Shown here piece after piece: positions 15,518 through 22,971 of a DNA stretch of 32,775 nt. Origin of the DNA: Streptomyces atratus. Its GTDB lineage: Bacteria > Actinomycetota > Actinomycetes > Streptomycetales > Streptomycetaceae. The notes under the pieces were generated by a model. It searched no databases, had not been told where the DNA came from, and was given only the letters and a program-made list of their open reading frames with translations. The stretch is from contig NZ_FPJO01000046.1 of assembly GCF_900119365.1 (NCBI RefSeq), positions 1-32,775 of the forward strand, in the 5' to 3' direction. Both the position numbers and the translations under genes were made by a program. How positions within the stretch are numbered: position 1 is the first letter of the stretch; every line of letters starts with the position of its first letter.

Positions 15518-16618
15518 GTGGACACCGCAGCCGACATCACCGCCATGCGCCGTGCGATCACGCTCGCCGCCCGCGGTCTCGGCTCCACCAGCCCCAACCC
15601 CGTCGTCGGCTGCGTCGTCCTCGACGCCGCGGGCCGCCACGCCGGAGAGGGCTTCCACCAGCGGGCCGGCGGACCGCACGCCGAGATCCACGCCCTGCGC
15701 GACGCGGGCGAGCGGGCCCGCGGCGGCACCGCCTACGTCACCCTCGAACCCTGCAACCACACCGGCCGCACCGGCCCCTGCGCCCAGGCGCTGATCGACG
15801 CCGGGATCGCCCGGGTCGTCTACGCGGTCGGCGACCCGAACCCGCAGGCCACCGGCGGCGCCGACACCCTGCGCGCGGCCGGGATCAAGGCCGAGCAGGG
15901 GCTCCTCGCGACCGAGGCCGAGGCGGGCAACGCCGCCTGGCTGACCTCGGTGCGCCTGGGCCGCCCGTACGTCCTGTGGAAGTACGCGGCGAGCCTGGAC
16001 GGCCGGATCGCGGCCGCCGACGCCACCAGCCGCTGGATCACTTCCCCCGAGTCCCGCGCCGACGTCCACCGGCTGCGCGCCGAGGCCGACGCCGTCGTGG
16101 TCGGCTCCGGCACCGCCCGCACCGACGACCCGCAGCTCGGTGTACGCCGCATCGAGGACGCCGTGCAGCCGCTGCGGGTGGTCGTCGACACCGGCGCCAC
16201 CGCCGTACGCCCCGGCGCCCGCGTCCTCGACGGCACCGCACCCACCCTGATCGCCGTCGCCGAGGACGCCGACGCCCGGCACCTGCCGCAGGCGGCCGTC
16301 CTGCGGCTGCCGCGCGCCGCCACCGGCCCCGGCCTGGACATTCCCGCCCTCCTCCGCGCCCTGCACGGGCGCGGCATCCGTTCCGTACTCCTCGAAGGCG
16401 GCCCGACCCTGGCCGGGGCCTTCGTCGCCGCGGGAACGGTCGACAAGGTCGTCGGCTATCTCGCCCCCGTGCTTCTCGGCGCAGGCCCCGCGGCCCTCGC
16501 CGACGCCGGAATCTCCACCATCGCCGAGGCGTTGCGCCTCGATGTGACCGAGACCGTCCGTATCGGCCCCGATCTGCGCATCACCGCCGTCCCCGGCCCT
16601 GCCCGGAAGGGAAACTGA
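15518..16618 (+). CDS. ribD: Bifunctional riboflavin biosynthesis deaminase/reductase RibD
   Basis: A 366-residue enzyme performing steps two and three after GTP opening: deamination of the diaminopyrimidine and reduction of the ribosyl chain. The N-terminal cytidine-deaminase-type domain carries the zinc site PHAEIHA (His54, proton-shuttle Glu56) and EPCNHTGRTGPC (Cys79, Cys88). The C-terminal reductase domain starts near residue 138 with YAASLDGRIA, then RWITSPESRADVHRLRAEADAV and VGSGTARTDDP. The GTG at 15518 is taken as start, with AGGAGG at 15507-15512 and the correct protein N-terminus; the frame is open far upstream through the riboswitch. ATG at 15545 would cut into the domain. Its stop is immediately followed by the ribE start. 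It is under the FMN riboswitch. Confidence 0.95.
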   Translation: MDTAADITAMRRAITLAARGLGSTSPNPVVGCVVLDAAGRHAGEGFHQRAGGPHAEIHALRDAGERARGGTAYVTLEPCNHTGRTGPCAQALIDAGIARVVYAVGDPNPQATGGADTLRAAGIKAEQGLLATEAEAGNAAWLTSVRLGRPYVLWKYAASLDGRIAAADATSRWITSPESRADVHRLRAEADAVVVGSGTARTDDPQLGVRRIEDAVQPLRVVVDTGATAVRPGARVLDGTAPTLIAVAEDADARHLPQAAVLRLPRAATGPGLDIPALLRALHGRGIRSVLLEGGPTLAGAFVAAGTVDKVVGYLAPVLLGAGPAALADAGISTIAEALRLDVTETVRIGPDLRITAVPGPARKGN

Positions 16619-17236
16619 GTGTTCACCGGAATTGTCGAAGAACTGGGTGAGGTCACCGCCGTCGAGAAGCTCGGCGACGCCTCCCGATTCCGCCTGCGCG
16701 GCCGCGTGGTCACCGAGGGCGCCAGGCACGGCGACTCCATCGCCGTCAACGGCGTCTGCCTCACCGTCGTCGACCTCGGCGACGGCGAGTTCACCGCGGA
16801 TGTGATGGCCGAGACCCTCAACAGGTCCAGCCTCGGCGCCCTGGACACCGGGTCCCGGGTCAACCTGGAACGCCCCATGGCGGTCGGCGGCCGGCTCGGC
16901 GGACACATCGTCCAGGGCCATGTCGACGGCACCGGGCGCATCGTCGAGCGCAGGATCTCCGAGAACTGGGAGATCGTGAAGGTCTCCCTCCCCGCGGAAC
17001 TGGCCCGCTACGTGGTGGAGAAGGGCTCGATCACCGTGGACGGCGTCAGCCTCACCGTCGTGGAGGCCGGACCCGACTACTTCACCATCAGCCTCATCCC
17101 CACCACCCTCGCCCTGACCACGCTCGGCATCAAGGAGCCCGGCGACCCGGTCAACCTGGAGGTGGACGTCATCGCGAAGTACGTCGAGCGGCTGCTCGGC
17201 CACCCCGCGCAGGAGCCCGAGGAGCCGGCGAAGTGA
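16619..17236 (+). CDS. ribE: Riboflavin synthase, alpha subunit type
   Basis: A 205-residue trimeric enzyme that dismutates two 6,7-dimethyl-8-ribityllumazines to riboflavin and the pyrimidine precursor. The canonical start MFTGIVEELG and two internally similar lumazine-binding barrels are present: GDSIAVNGVCLTVVD in the first and KGSITVDGVSLTVVE in the second, with GHIVQGHVDGTG between. It starts with GTG directly after the ribD stop (TGAGTG) and ends with GTGA overlapping ribM, so translation is coupled on both sides. Called ribE here in the sense used for Streptomyces; the Bacillus alpha subunit is sometimes named ribC or ribE. Confidence 0.95.
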   Translation: MFTGIVEELGEVTAVEKLGDASRFRLRGRVVTEGARHGDSIAVNGVCLTVVDLGDGEFTADVMAETLNRSSLGALDTGSRVNLERPMAVGGRLGGHIVQGHVDGTGRIVERRISENWEIVKVSLPAELARYVVEKGSITVDGVSLTVVEAGPDYFTISLIPTTLALTTLGIKEPGDPVNLEVDVIAKYVERLLGHPAQEPEEPAK

Positions 17237-17877
17237 CCGCCCTGAACTGGCTGAACTCGGAGGCGTTCACCGTCTTCGGACAGCACATCATCTGGTCCGA
17301 CATGATCGGCAACACCGTCGGTCTGATCGCCCTGACCCTGGGCTGGCTCCGCTCGATCTGGACCTGGCCCGCCCAGCTGCTGTCCGGCGTCGTCCTGGTC
17401 GCGGCCAACGCCTCCGTGCACCAGGCGGGCAGCGTCGGCAAGCAGCTCGTCGTCATCGCCGTGGCCGTCTGGGGCTGGCAGCAGTGGACCCGGGGCAGGC
17501 AGCAGGCCCAGGACGGCTCCATCGCCGTACGGTTCGCCACCTGGCGCGAGCGCGGCTACCTGCTGGGCGGTGCCGCCCTCGGCACCCTCGCGGTCGGCGG
17601 CCTGTTCACCGCGTTCCCCTCGCTCTCCTGGAGCCCGTGGGCGGACGCGTACATATTCGCCGGCACCCTCGTCGCCATGCTCGCCCAGGCTCGCGGCATG
17701 GTCGAGTTCTGGTTCGCCTGGCTGCTGGTCGACCTGGTCGGCGTACCGCTGAACTTCCACAGCGGACTCGCCTTCTCCGGTCTCATCTACGTCGTGTACG
17801 GCGCCCTCGTCCTGTGGGGCATGCGCGACTGGTGGCTGCGTTCGCGGACACCCGCTCTGGAAGGAGCCACGGCATGA
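17233..17877 (+). CDS. ribM: PnuC-family riboflavin transporter RibM
   Basis: A 214-residue membrane protein of about six or seven segments with the PnuC/PnuX pattern: NTVGLIALTLGWLRSIWTWP near the N-terminus, a WGWQQW segment and EFWFAWLLVDLVGVPL near the C-terminus. PnuC relatives in bacteria usually take up nicotinamide riboside, but PnuX in corynebacteria and RibM in Streptomyces davaonensis carry riboflavin (and roseoflavin). Lying between ribE and ribBA in a riboswitch-controlled operon, with GTGA and ATGA overlaps at both ends, it is most simply the flavin carrier. Direction and substrate are inferred from operon context. Confidence 0.88.
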   Translation: MTALNWLNSEAFTVFGQHIIWSDMIGNTVGLIALTLGWLRSIWTWPAQLLSGVVLVAANASVHQAGSVGKQLVVIAVAVWGWQQWTRGRQQAQDGSIAVRFATWRERGYLLGGAALGTLAVGGLFTAFPSLSWSPWADAYIFAGTLVAMLAQARGMVEFWFAWLLVDLVGVPLNFHSGLAFSGLIYVVYGALVLWGMRDWWLRSRTPALEGATA

Positions 17878-19172
17878 CTGCCCAGCCCACCTGGCTGCAC
17901 CGGGAACACGAGGACGCCGCCGAGGACCTCCGTCTGGACCCCGTGGAGCAGGCGATCCGTGACATCGCCGCCGGACGGCCCGTCGTGGTCGTCGACGACG
18001 AGGACCGGGAGAACGAGGGCGACCTCGTCGTCGCGGCCGAGAAGGCCACCCCCGAGATCGTCGCGTTCATGATGAGCGAATGCCGCGGCCTGATCTGCGC
18101 GCCCATGGAGAACGACGAGCTGGAACGGCTCGAACTGCCGCAGATGGTCGACCACAACACCGAGTCGATGCGCACGGCGTTCACCGTCTCCGTCGACGCG
18201 TCCGCCGCCCACGGCGTCACCACCGGCATCTGTGCCGCCGACCGGGCCACCACGCTCCGGCTGCTGGCGGGCGGCGAGGCCGACCCCGGCGACTTCGTAC
18301 GGCCCGGCCACATCTTCCCGCTCCGCGCCCGCTCCGGCGGCGTACTGGTCCGCAACGGCCACACCGAGGCCGCCGTCGACCTCGCCCGGCTCGCCGGACT
18401 GCGGCCCGCCGGGGCCATCGTGGAGATCGCCGGCGAGGACGGCGTGATGCTGCGGCTGCCCCAGCTGGTCCCGTTCGCCCGCAAGCACGGCCTCACGATC
18501 ATCTCCATCGAGGACCTGATCACCTACCGCCGCAGCGCGGAGCCGACCGTCCGCCGCGAGGCCGAGGTGCGGCTGCCCACGGGCTTCGGCCCGTTCACCG
18601 CGTACGGCTACCGCTCCACCACCGACGGCGTCGAGCACGTCGCCCTGGTCCACGGCGACCTCGGCGACGGCGGCGACGTCCTGGTCCGGGTCCACTCCGA
18701 GTGCCTGACCGGTGACATCTTCCAGTCCCAGCGCTGCGACTGCGGTCCCCAGCTGCACGCGTCCATGCGCCGGATCTCCGAGGAGGGCCGCGGCGTCGTC
18801 GTCTACCTGCGCGGCCACGAGGGCCGGGGCATCGGCCTGCTCTCCAAGCTCCGCGCGTACGAACTCCAGGAGCGCGGCGTCGACACCCTCGACGCCAACC
18901 TGGAACTCGGCCTGCCCGCCGACGCCCGGGACTACGCGGCCGGCGCCCAGATCCTCAAGGACCTCGGTGTCCACAGCCTCAGGCTGATGACCAACAACCC
19001 CGACAAGACGGCCGCGATCCTGCGGCACGGACTCGCCGTCACCGGCCGCGAGCCGATGCCCGTCCAGGCCGGTGAACACAATCTGCGCTACCTGCGCACC
19101 AAGCGCGACCGCATGGGGCACGACCTGCCCTGGCTCGACACCGCCACGGCGTCGACCTGCGGCAACCAGTGA
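17874..19172 (+). CDS. ribBA: Bifunctional DHBP synthase / GTP cyclohydrolase II
   Basis: A 432-residue fusion supplying both riboflavin precursors. The N-terminal 3,4-dihydroxy-2-butanone-4-phosphate synthase domain has DDEDRENEGD (41-50, Mg and substrate acidic loop), HGVTTGICAADRATT (113-127) and RPGHIFPLRA (143-152). The C-terminal GTP cyclohydrolase II domain has the zinc cysteines Cys277, Cys288 and Cys290 in SECLTGDIFQSQRCDCG and YLRGHEGRGIGL (311-322), with NNPDKTAAI later. Both halves look catalytically complete. ATG overlaps the ribM stop (ATGA) and AAGGAG lies just upstream (17861-17866). It is 28 bp from ribH. The C-terminal tail beyond the folded domain is Thr/Ala-rich. Confidence 0.95.
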   Translation: MTAQPTWLHREHEDAAEDLRLDPVEQAIRDIAAGRPVVVVDDEDRENEGDLVVAAEKATPEIVAFMMSECRGLICAPMENDELERLELPQMVDHNTESMRTAFTVSVDASAAHGVTTGICAADRATTLRLLAGGEADPGDFVRPGHIFPLRARSGGVLVRNGHTEAAVDLARLAGLRPAGAIVEIAGEDGVMLRLPQLVPFARKHGLTIISIEDLITYRRSAEPTVRREAEVRLPTGFGPFTAYGYRSTTDGVEHVALVHGDLGDGGDVLVRVHSECLTGDIFQSQRCDCGPQLHASMRRISEEGRGVVVYLRGHEGRGIGLLSKLRAYELQERGVDTLDANLELGLPADARDYAAGAQILKDLGVHSLRLMTNNPDKTAAILRHGLAVTGREPMPVQAGEHNLRYLRTKRDRMGHDLPWLDTATASTCGNQ

Positions 19173-19200
19173 GATCACGGAAACGAGCGGTAGGAGAGAC

Positions 19201-19686
19201 ATGAGCGGCAAGGGCGCACCCGAACTGTCCGTACGCAACTGCGGTGACCTGCGCGTGGCGGTCGTCGCCGCGCAGTGGCACGAGAAGGTCATGGACGGAC
19301 TCGTCGACGGCGCCCTGCGCGCCCTGCACGAGCTGGGCATCGACGAGCCGACCCTGCTCCGGGTGCCCGGCAGCTTCGAACTCCCGGTCGTGGCCAAGGT
19401 CCTCGCGACCCGCGGCTACGACGCGATCGTCGCCCTCGGCGTGATCATCCGCGGCGGCACACCGCACTTCGAGTACGTCTCCCACGGCGTCACCAACGGC
19501 CTCACCCAGGTCGCCGTCGACACCGGGGTCCCGGTCGGTTTCGGCGTACTCACGTGCGACACCGAGGAGCAGGCGCTCGACCGGGCCGGCCTGGAAGGCT
19601 CCAACGAGGACAAGGGGCACGAAGCGGTCACCGCGGCCGTCGCCACCGCCGCGACGCTGCGCACGGTCAGCGAGCCCTGGCGCTGA
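19201..19686 (+). CDS. ribH: 6,7-dimethyl-8-ribityllumazine synthase (beta subunit)
   Basis: A 161-residue protein of normal length that condenses DHBP with the ribitylaminopyrimidine. Conserved elements include VVAAQWHEKVMDGLVDGA, the substrate loop VPGSFELPVVAKVLA, ALGVIIRGGTPHFEYVSHGVTNGL (with the catalytic His in HFEYVS) and GVLTCDTEEQA. AGGAGA ends a few bases before the ATG at 19201. Last gene of the riboflavin operon; a promoter for hisE follows within 35 bp and no terminator hairpin is evident, so some read-through into the his genes is likely. Confidence 0.95.
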   Translation: MSGKGAPELSVRNCGDLRVAVVAAQWHEKVMDGLVDGALRALHELGIDEPTLLRVPGSFELPVVAKVLATRGYDAIVALGVIIRGGTPHFEYVSHGVTNGLTQVAVDTGVPVGFGVLTCDTEEQALDRAGLEGSNEDKGHEAVTAAVATAATLRTVSEPWR

Positions 19687-19705
19687 GCGCAGGGCACGGA
19701 CCCCG

Positions 19706-19711
19706 TACTCT
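19706..19711 (+). promoter_or_regulatory. Candidate -10 element giving a leaderless hisE transcript
   Basis: TACTCT ends 9 bases before the hisE ATG, so initiation at the usual distance would be at or next to the A of the start codon. No ribosome-binding sequence precedes the ATG. Leaderless genes are frequent in Streptomyces. The -35 region is unclear. Confidence 0.5.
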
Positions 19712-19720
19712 GAGACCATC

Positions 19721-19993
19721 ATGGCGAACAAAACCTTCGAAGAGCTCTTCGCCGAGCTGCAGCTCAAGGCCGCCAACGGCGACCCCTCCACCTCCCGTAC
19801 CGCCGAGCTCGTGGACAAGGGAGTCCATGCCATCGGCAAGAAGGTCGTCGAAGAGGCCGCCGAGGTCTGGATGGCCGCCGAGCACGAGAGCAAGGACGCG
19901 GCCGCCGAGGAGATCTCCCAGCTGCTGTACCACGTCCAGGTGATGATGGTCGCCCGCGGGATCTCGCTCGACGACGTCTACGCCCACCTCTGA
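19721..19993 (+). CDS. hisE: Phosphoribosyl-ATP pyrophosphatase
   Basis: A 90-residue protein, usual length for the single-domain enzyme that cleaves phosphoribosyl-ATP to phosphoribosyl-AMP in the second step of histidine synthesis. The MazG-like helical signature is clear: FEELFAELQLKA, KKVVEEAAEVWMAAEHES with the metal-binding EExxE pattern, and AAEEISQLLYHVQVMM. The start lacks a ribosome-binding sequence and appears leaderless (see the -10 element at 19706). It precedes hisG, the first-step enzyme, by 63 bp, a standard actinobacterial pairing. Confidence 0.93.
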   Translation: MANKTFEELFAELQLKAANGDPSTSRTAELVDKGVHAIGKKVVEEAAEVWMAAEHESKDAAAEEISQLLYHVQVMMVARGISLDDVYAHL

Positions 19994-20056
19994 GCACCAC
20001 CCCCGCACCACGTATGTCCGCAGAAGACTCCCTCCTCGCAAAGGAAACCTGACCTC

Positions 20057-20905
20057 ATGCTGCGCATCGCCGTCCCCAACAAGGGTTCACTCTCCGGGCC
20101 TGCGATGGCGATGCTCCATGAGGCCGGATACCAGCAGCGCAAGGAGTCCAAGGAACTCGTCCTCGTCGACCCCGAGAACGAGGTCGAGTTCTTCTACCTG
20201 CGGCCGCGCGACATCGCGATCTACGTCAGCTCCGGCCGGCTCGACATCGGCATCACCGGCCGCGACCTGCTGCTGGACTCCGGCGCCGACTCCGAGGAGA
20301 TCCTCCAGCTCGGCTTCGCCCGCTCCACCTTCCGCTACGCCACCAAGCCCGGCACGGCCCAGGGCCCGCAGGACTTCGACGGCATGACGATCGCCACCTC
20401 CTACGAGGGCATCGTCGCCAAGCACCTCGCCGACGTCGGCGTCAACGCCTCCGTCGTCCACCTCGACGGCGCGGTCGAGACCGCCATCGAACTCGGTGTC
20501 GCCCAGGTCATCGCCGATGTCGTGGAGACCGGCACCAGCCTGCGCAACGCGGGGCTCGAAGTCATCGGCGAGCCGATCATGAAGTCCGAGGCCGTCGTCA
20601 TCCGCCGCACCGGCGCCCCCGACGACGACCCCAAGGTGCAGCAGTTCCTCCGCCGCCTCCAGGGCGTCCTGGTCGCACGCTCCTACGTGATGATGGACTA
20701 CGACTGCCGCGTCGAGCACCTGGAGCGCGCGGTCGCCCTCACCCCGGGCCTGGAGTCGCCGACCATCTCGCCGCTGCACCACGAGGGCTGGGTCGCCGTC
20801 CGCTCCATGGTCGCCGCCCGGGAGGCGCAGCGGATCATGGACGACCTGTACGACCTCGGCGCCCGCGCCATCCTCACCACCGCCATCCACGCCTGCCGCC
20901 TCTGA
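20057..20905 (+). CDS. hisG: ATP phosphoribosyltransferase (long form)
   Basis: A 282-residue enzyme joining ATP and PRPP, the committed and histidine-inhibited step of histidine synthesis. It starts LRIAVPNKGSLSGPA, has DIGITGRDLLLDSG, ATSYEGIVAKHL and the PRPP-binding stretch DVVETGTSLRNAGL. The length and the C-terminal segment from about residue 210 (PTISPLHHEGWVAVRSMV) show the regulatory HisG_C domain of the long, hexameric form, so no HisZ partner is needed. AAAGGAAA lies about 10 bases before the start. It follows hisE and is followed after 35 bp by a PH-domain gene. Confidence 0.95.
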   Translation: MLRIAVPNKGSLSGPAMAMLHEAGYQQRKESKELVLVDPENEVEFFYLRPRDIAIYVSSGRLDIGITGRDLLLDSGADSEEILQLGFARSTFRYATKPGTAQGPQDFDGMTIATSYEGIVAKHLADVGVNASVVHLDGAVETAIELGVAQVIADVVETGTSLRNAGLEVIGEPIMKSEAVVIRRTGAPDDDPKVQQFLRRLQGVLVARSYVMMDYDCRVEHLERAVALTPGLESPTISPLHHEGWVAVRSMVAAREAQRIMDDLYDLGARAILTTAIHACRL

Positions 20906-20940
20906 CGGCCAGGCGCCCACCCGGAAGACAGAAGAACATC

Positions 20941-21405
20941 ATGTCCGCCCCCGCACCCCGGCCCGAACTCCCCACCCTCCCGGTCACGTTCCGGCCGACC
21001 CGAACCCGGGTGGTCCTGCTGACCGTGGGGGCGGCGATGTTCCTCGTCATCACCGCCGTCGCCATGACCCTGGAGCAACTGAGCCCGGGGGAGCGGGCCA
21101 GCTTCGTCTTCACGGCGCTGCTGTTCTTCGGAGTGCTGGCGCTGCTCAGCCGTCCGAAGATCGTCGCGACCGAGGACGGGGTGACCGTGGTCAATCTCAC
21201 CCGGACGCGCCGCCTGTCCTGGGCGGAGATCCTCCGGGTCAACCTGCGTGTGGGTGACCCCTGGGTCTTTCTCGACCTGAGCGACGGGACCAGCATGCCC
21301 GCCCTCGGCATCCAGCCGGGAATCGCCAAGCAGCAGGCCATCCGCGACGCCCGTACGCTCCGCGCCCTCGCCGAGAACCACGGCACCGGAACGGACATCG
21401 GCTGA
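20941..21405 (+). CDS. PH-domain membrane protein
   Basis: A 154-residue protein with two hydrophobic segments (about 24-44 and 53-70) followed by a small bacterial PH-like domain: PKIVATEDGVTVVNLTRTRRLSWAEILRVNL and WVFLDLSDGTSMPALGIQ. This is the arrangement of the actinobacterial PH-domain proteins (bPH2/bPH6 type) often found beside hisG. Role unknown; probably membrane-anchored with the PH-like domain in the cytoplasm. Short distance to hisG suggests cotranscription. Confidence 0.8.
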   Translation: MSAPAPRPELPTLPVTFRPTRTRVVLLTVGAAMFLVITAVAMTLEQLSPGERASFVFTALLFFGVLALLSRPKIVATEDGVTVVNLTRTRRLSWAEILRVNLRVGDPWVFLDLSDGTSMPALGIQPGIAKQQAIRDARTLRALAENHGTGTDIG

Positions 21406-21437
21406 GCCCTCTGCCCCGTACGGCCGCTTCTTGATTA

Positions 21438-21550
21438 CTCTGGAGGGCGGCGGTGTCCCTGTGCGCCCCGCCCCGCACCAGAGGTCCATGAGAAACGAGA
21501 CCGGCGGGGCTTTCCTGCGACCCAAGGAGTGACTCCTTCCAGCAATGGAC
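21438..21550 (+). promoter_or_regulatory. Strongly folded leader upstream of the CNNM gene pair
   Basis: Several nested or adjacent pairings can be read: CTCTGG (21438-21443) with CCAGAG (21478-21483); GTCCAT (21484-21489) with ATGGAC (21545-21550), enclosing a GAGAAACGAGACC stretch; the near-perfect palindrome AAGGAGT-G-ACTCCTT (21524-21538); and GGACG-GAT-CGTCC (21547-21559). This density in a 190-bp gap before a divalent-cation-type transporter suggests a structured RNA leader. I could not match it to the M-box or any riboswitch I know. Confidence 0.4.
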
Positions 21551-21597
21551 GGATCGTCCGGTAGTACCTGCGCCGCCCCTTCCCCGGAGGCGGCGGC

Positions 21598-22971
21598 ATG
21601 ACCACCCCCCTGCTGCTTCTGAGCGCGGCATTCCTTCTCATCCTCGCCAACGGATTCTTCGTGGCGGCCGAGTTCGGCCTCGTCACGGTGGAGCGGCCGG
21701 ACGCCGAGCGCGCCGCGGCCGAGGGCGACCGGCGGGCCCGCACCGTCGTCGAAGCCCTGCGTGAACTCTCCTTCCAGCTCTCCGGCACCCAGCTCGGCAT
21801 CACCATCACCTCACTGGTCGTCGGCATGCTCGCCGAGCCGGCACTCGCCCAGCTGCTGGAGGGCCCCCTCACCGCGACCGGGCTGCCCGACGGCGTCGTA
21901 CCCGGCGTCAGCGTGGTGATCGGGATGATGGCGGCCTCCGCCGTCCAGATGGTGATCGGCGAACTCGTGCCCAAGAACTGGGCGGTCTCCCGGCCGCTCC
22001 AGGTCGCCCGGTTCGTCGCCGGCCCCCAGCACCGCTTCTCCGCCGTGTTCCGGCCGGTGATCAGTCTGCTGAACACCGTGGCCAACCGGCTGGTACGACT
22101 GCTGGGCGTCGAACCCACCGACGAGCTGGCCTCCGCCCGCACCCCCGGGGAGCTGGTCTCCCTGGCCCGCCACTCGGCCGAGGCCGGCACCCTCGAACAG
22201 GACACCGCGGACCTCTTCGTACGGACCCTGTCGCTCGCCGGACTCACCGCCCAGCACGTCATGACCCCGCGGGTGAAGGTCAGCGCCCTGCAGTCCTCGG
22301 CGACCGCGCAGGACGTCCTCAACCTCACCCGCGCCACCGGCCTCTCCCGCTTCCCCGTCTACCGGGAGCGGATCGACGAGGTCGTCGGCATGATCCACCT
22401 CAAGGACGCACTCGCCGTGCCCGCCCAGGACCGGCTGCGCACCCCGGCCGGACGGATCGCCGTGCCGCCGCTGCTGGTCCCCGAGACCCTGCCCGTCGAA
22501 CAGCTGCTCCAGCGGCTGCGCAACGAGCAGCCGATCGCCGTCGTGGTCGACGAGTACGGCGGCACCGCCGGGGTCGTCACCCTCGAGGACATCATCGAGG
22601 AGCTCGTCGGCGAGGTCCGGGACGAGCACGACGCCGAAGGCGCCGACCGGCCCGAACTGGCCCCCGCCGCCCCCGAGGACGGCCGCCCGGCCTGGGACGC
22701 CGAAGGCAGCTGCCGGGTCCTCACCCTGCGCCGGATAGGACTCGACGTCCCCGACGGACCGTACGAGACCGTGGCCGGACTCGTCGCCGATCTGCTGGGA
22801 CGCATCCCCGCCCCCGGCGACCGGGCCGAGCTGCCCGGCTGGCGGATCTCGGTCCGCCAGGTCGGCCACTACCGCGCCGAGAAGGTCCGCTTCGTCCGCA
22901 CGGCCGAGCCGGCCGGTCCCGGCGCCGGGACCGCCCCGGTGACCCGAGAGGTCCTGGAGGCCGTGCGATGA
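21598..22971 (+). CDS. CNNM/CorC-type membrane protein with CBS domains
   Basis: A 457-residue protein (hemolysin C/CorB family by older naming). Residues 1-190 form the DUF21 (CNNM) transmembrane domain, including LILANGFFVAAEFGLVTVER and MVIGELVPKNWAVSRP. Two CBS motifs follow (about 215-335: HVMTPRVKVSALQSSATAQDV and AVVVDEYGGTAGVVTLEDIIEELVGEVRDEHD). The C-terminal CorC_HlyC domain spans about 345-435 (GLDVPDGPYETVAGLV). CNNM proteins are linked to Mg2+ or Co2+ efflux; the haemolysin label is historical. GGAGG lies upstream of the ATG. Its stop overlaps the next start (ATGA), and a folded leader precedes it. Confidence 0.9.
   Translation: MTTPLLLLSAAFLLILANGFFVAAEFGLVTVERPDAERAAAEGDRRARTVVEALRELSFQLSGTQLGITITSLVVGMLAEPALAQLLEGPLTATGLPDGVVPGVSVVIGMMAASAVQMVIGELVPKNWAVSRPLQVARFVAGPQHRFSAVFRPVISLLNTVANRLVRLLGVEPTDELASARTPGELVSLARHSAEAGTLEQDTADLFVRTLSLAGLTAQHVMTPRVKVSALQSSATAQDVLNLTRATGLSRFPVYRERIDEVVGMIHLKDALAVPAQDRLRTPAGRIAVPPLLVPETLPVEQLLQRLRNEQPIAVVVDEYGGTAGVVTLEDIIEELVGEVRDEHDAEGADRPELAPAAPEDGRPAWDAEGSCRVLTLRRIGLDVPDGPYETVAGLVADLLGRIPAPGDRAELPGWRISVRQVGHYRAEKVRFVRTAEPAGPGAGTAPVTREVLEAVR

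Noticed and set aside
21438..21597. M-box (magnesium) riboswitch before the CNNM genes
   Set aside because: The conserved GUUAGGUGAGGCUCC-type and downstream M-box blocks are absent; only generic stems are seen, so it is kept as an unassigned leader.
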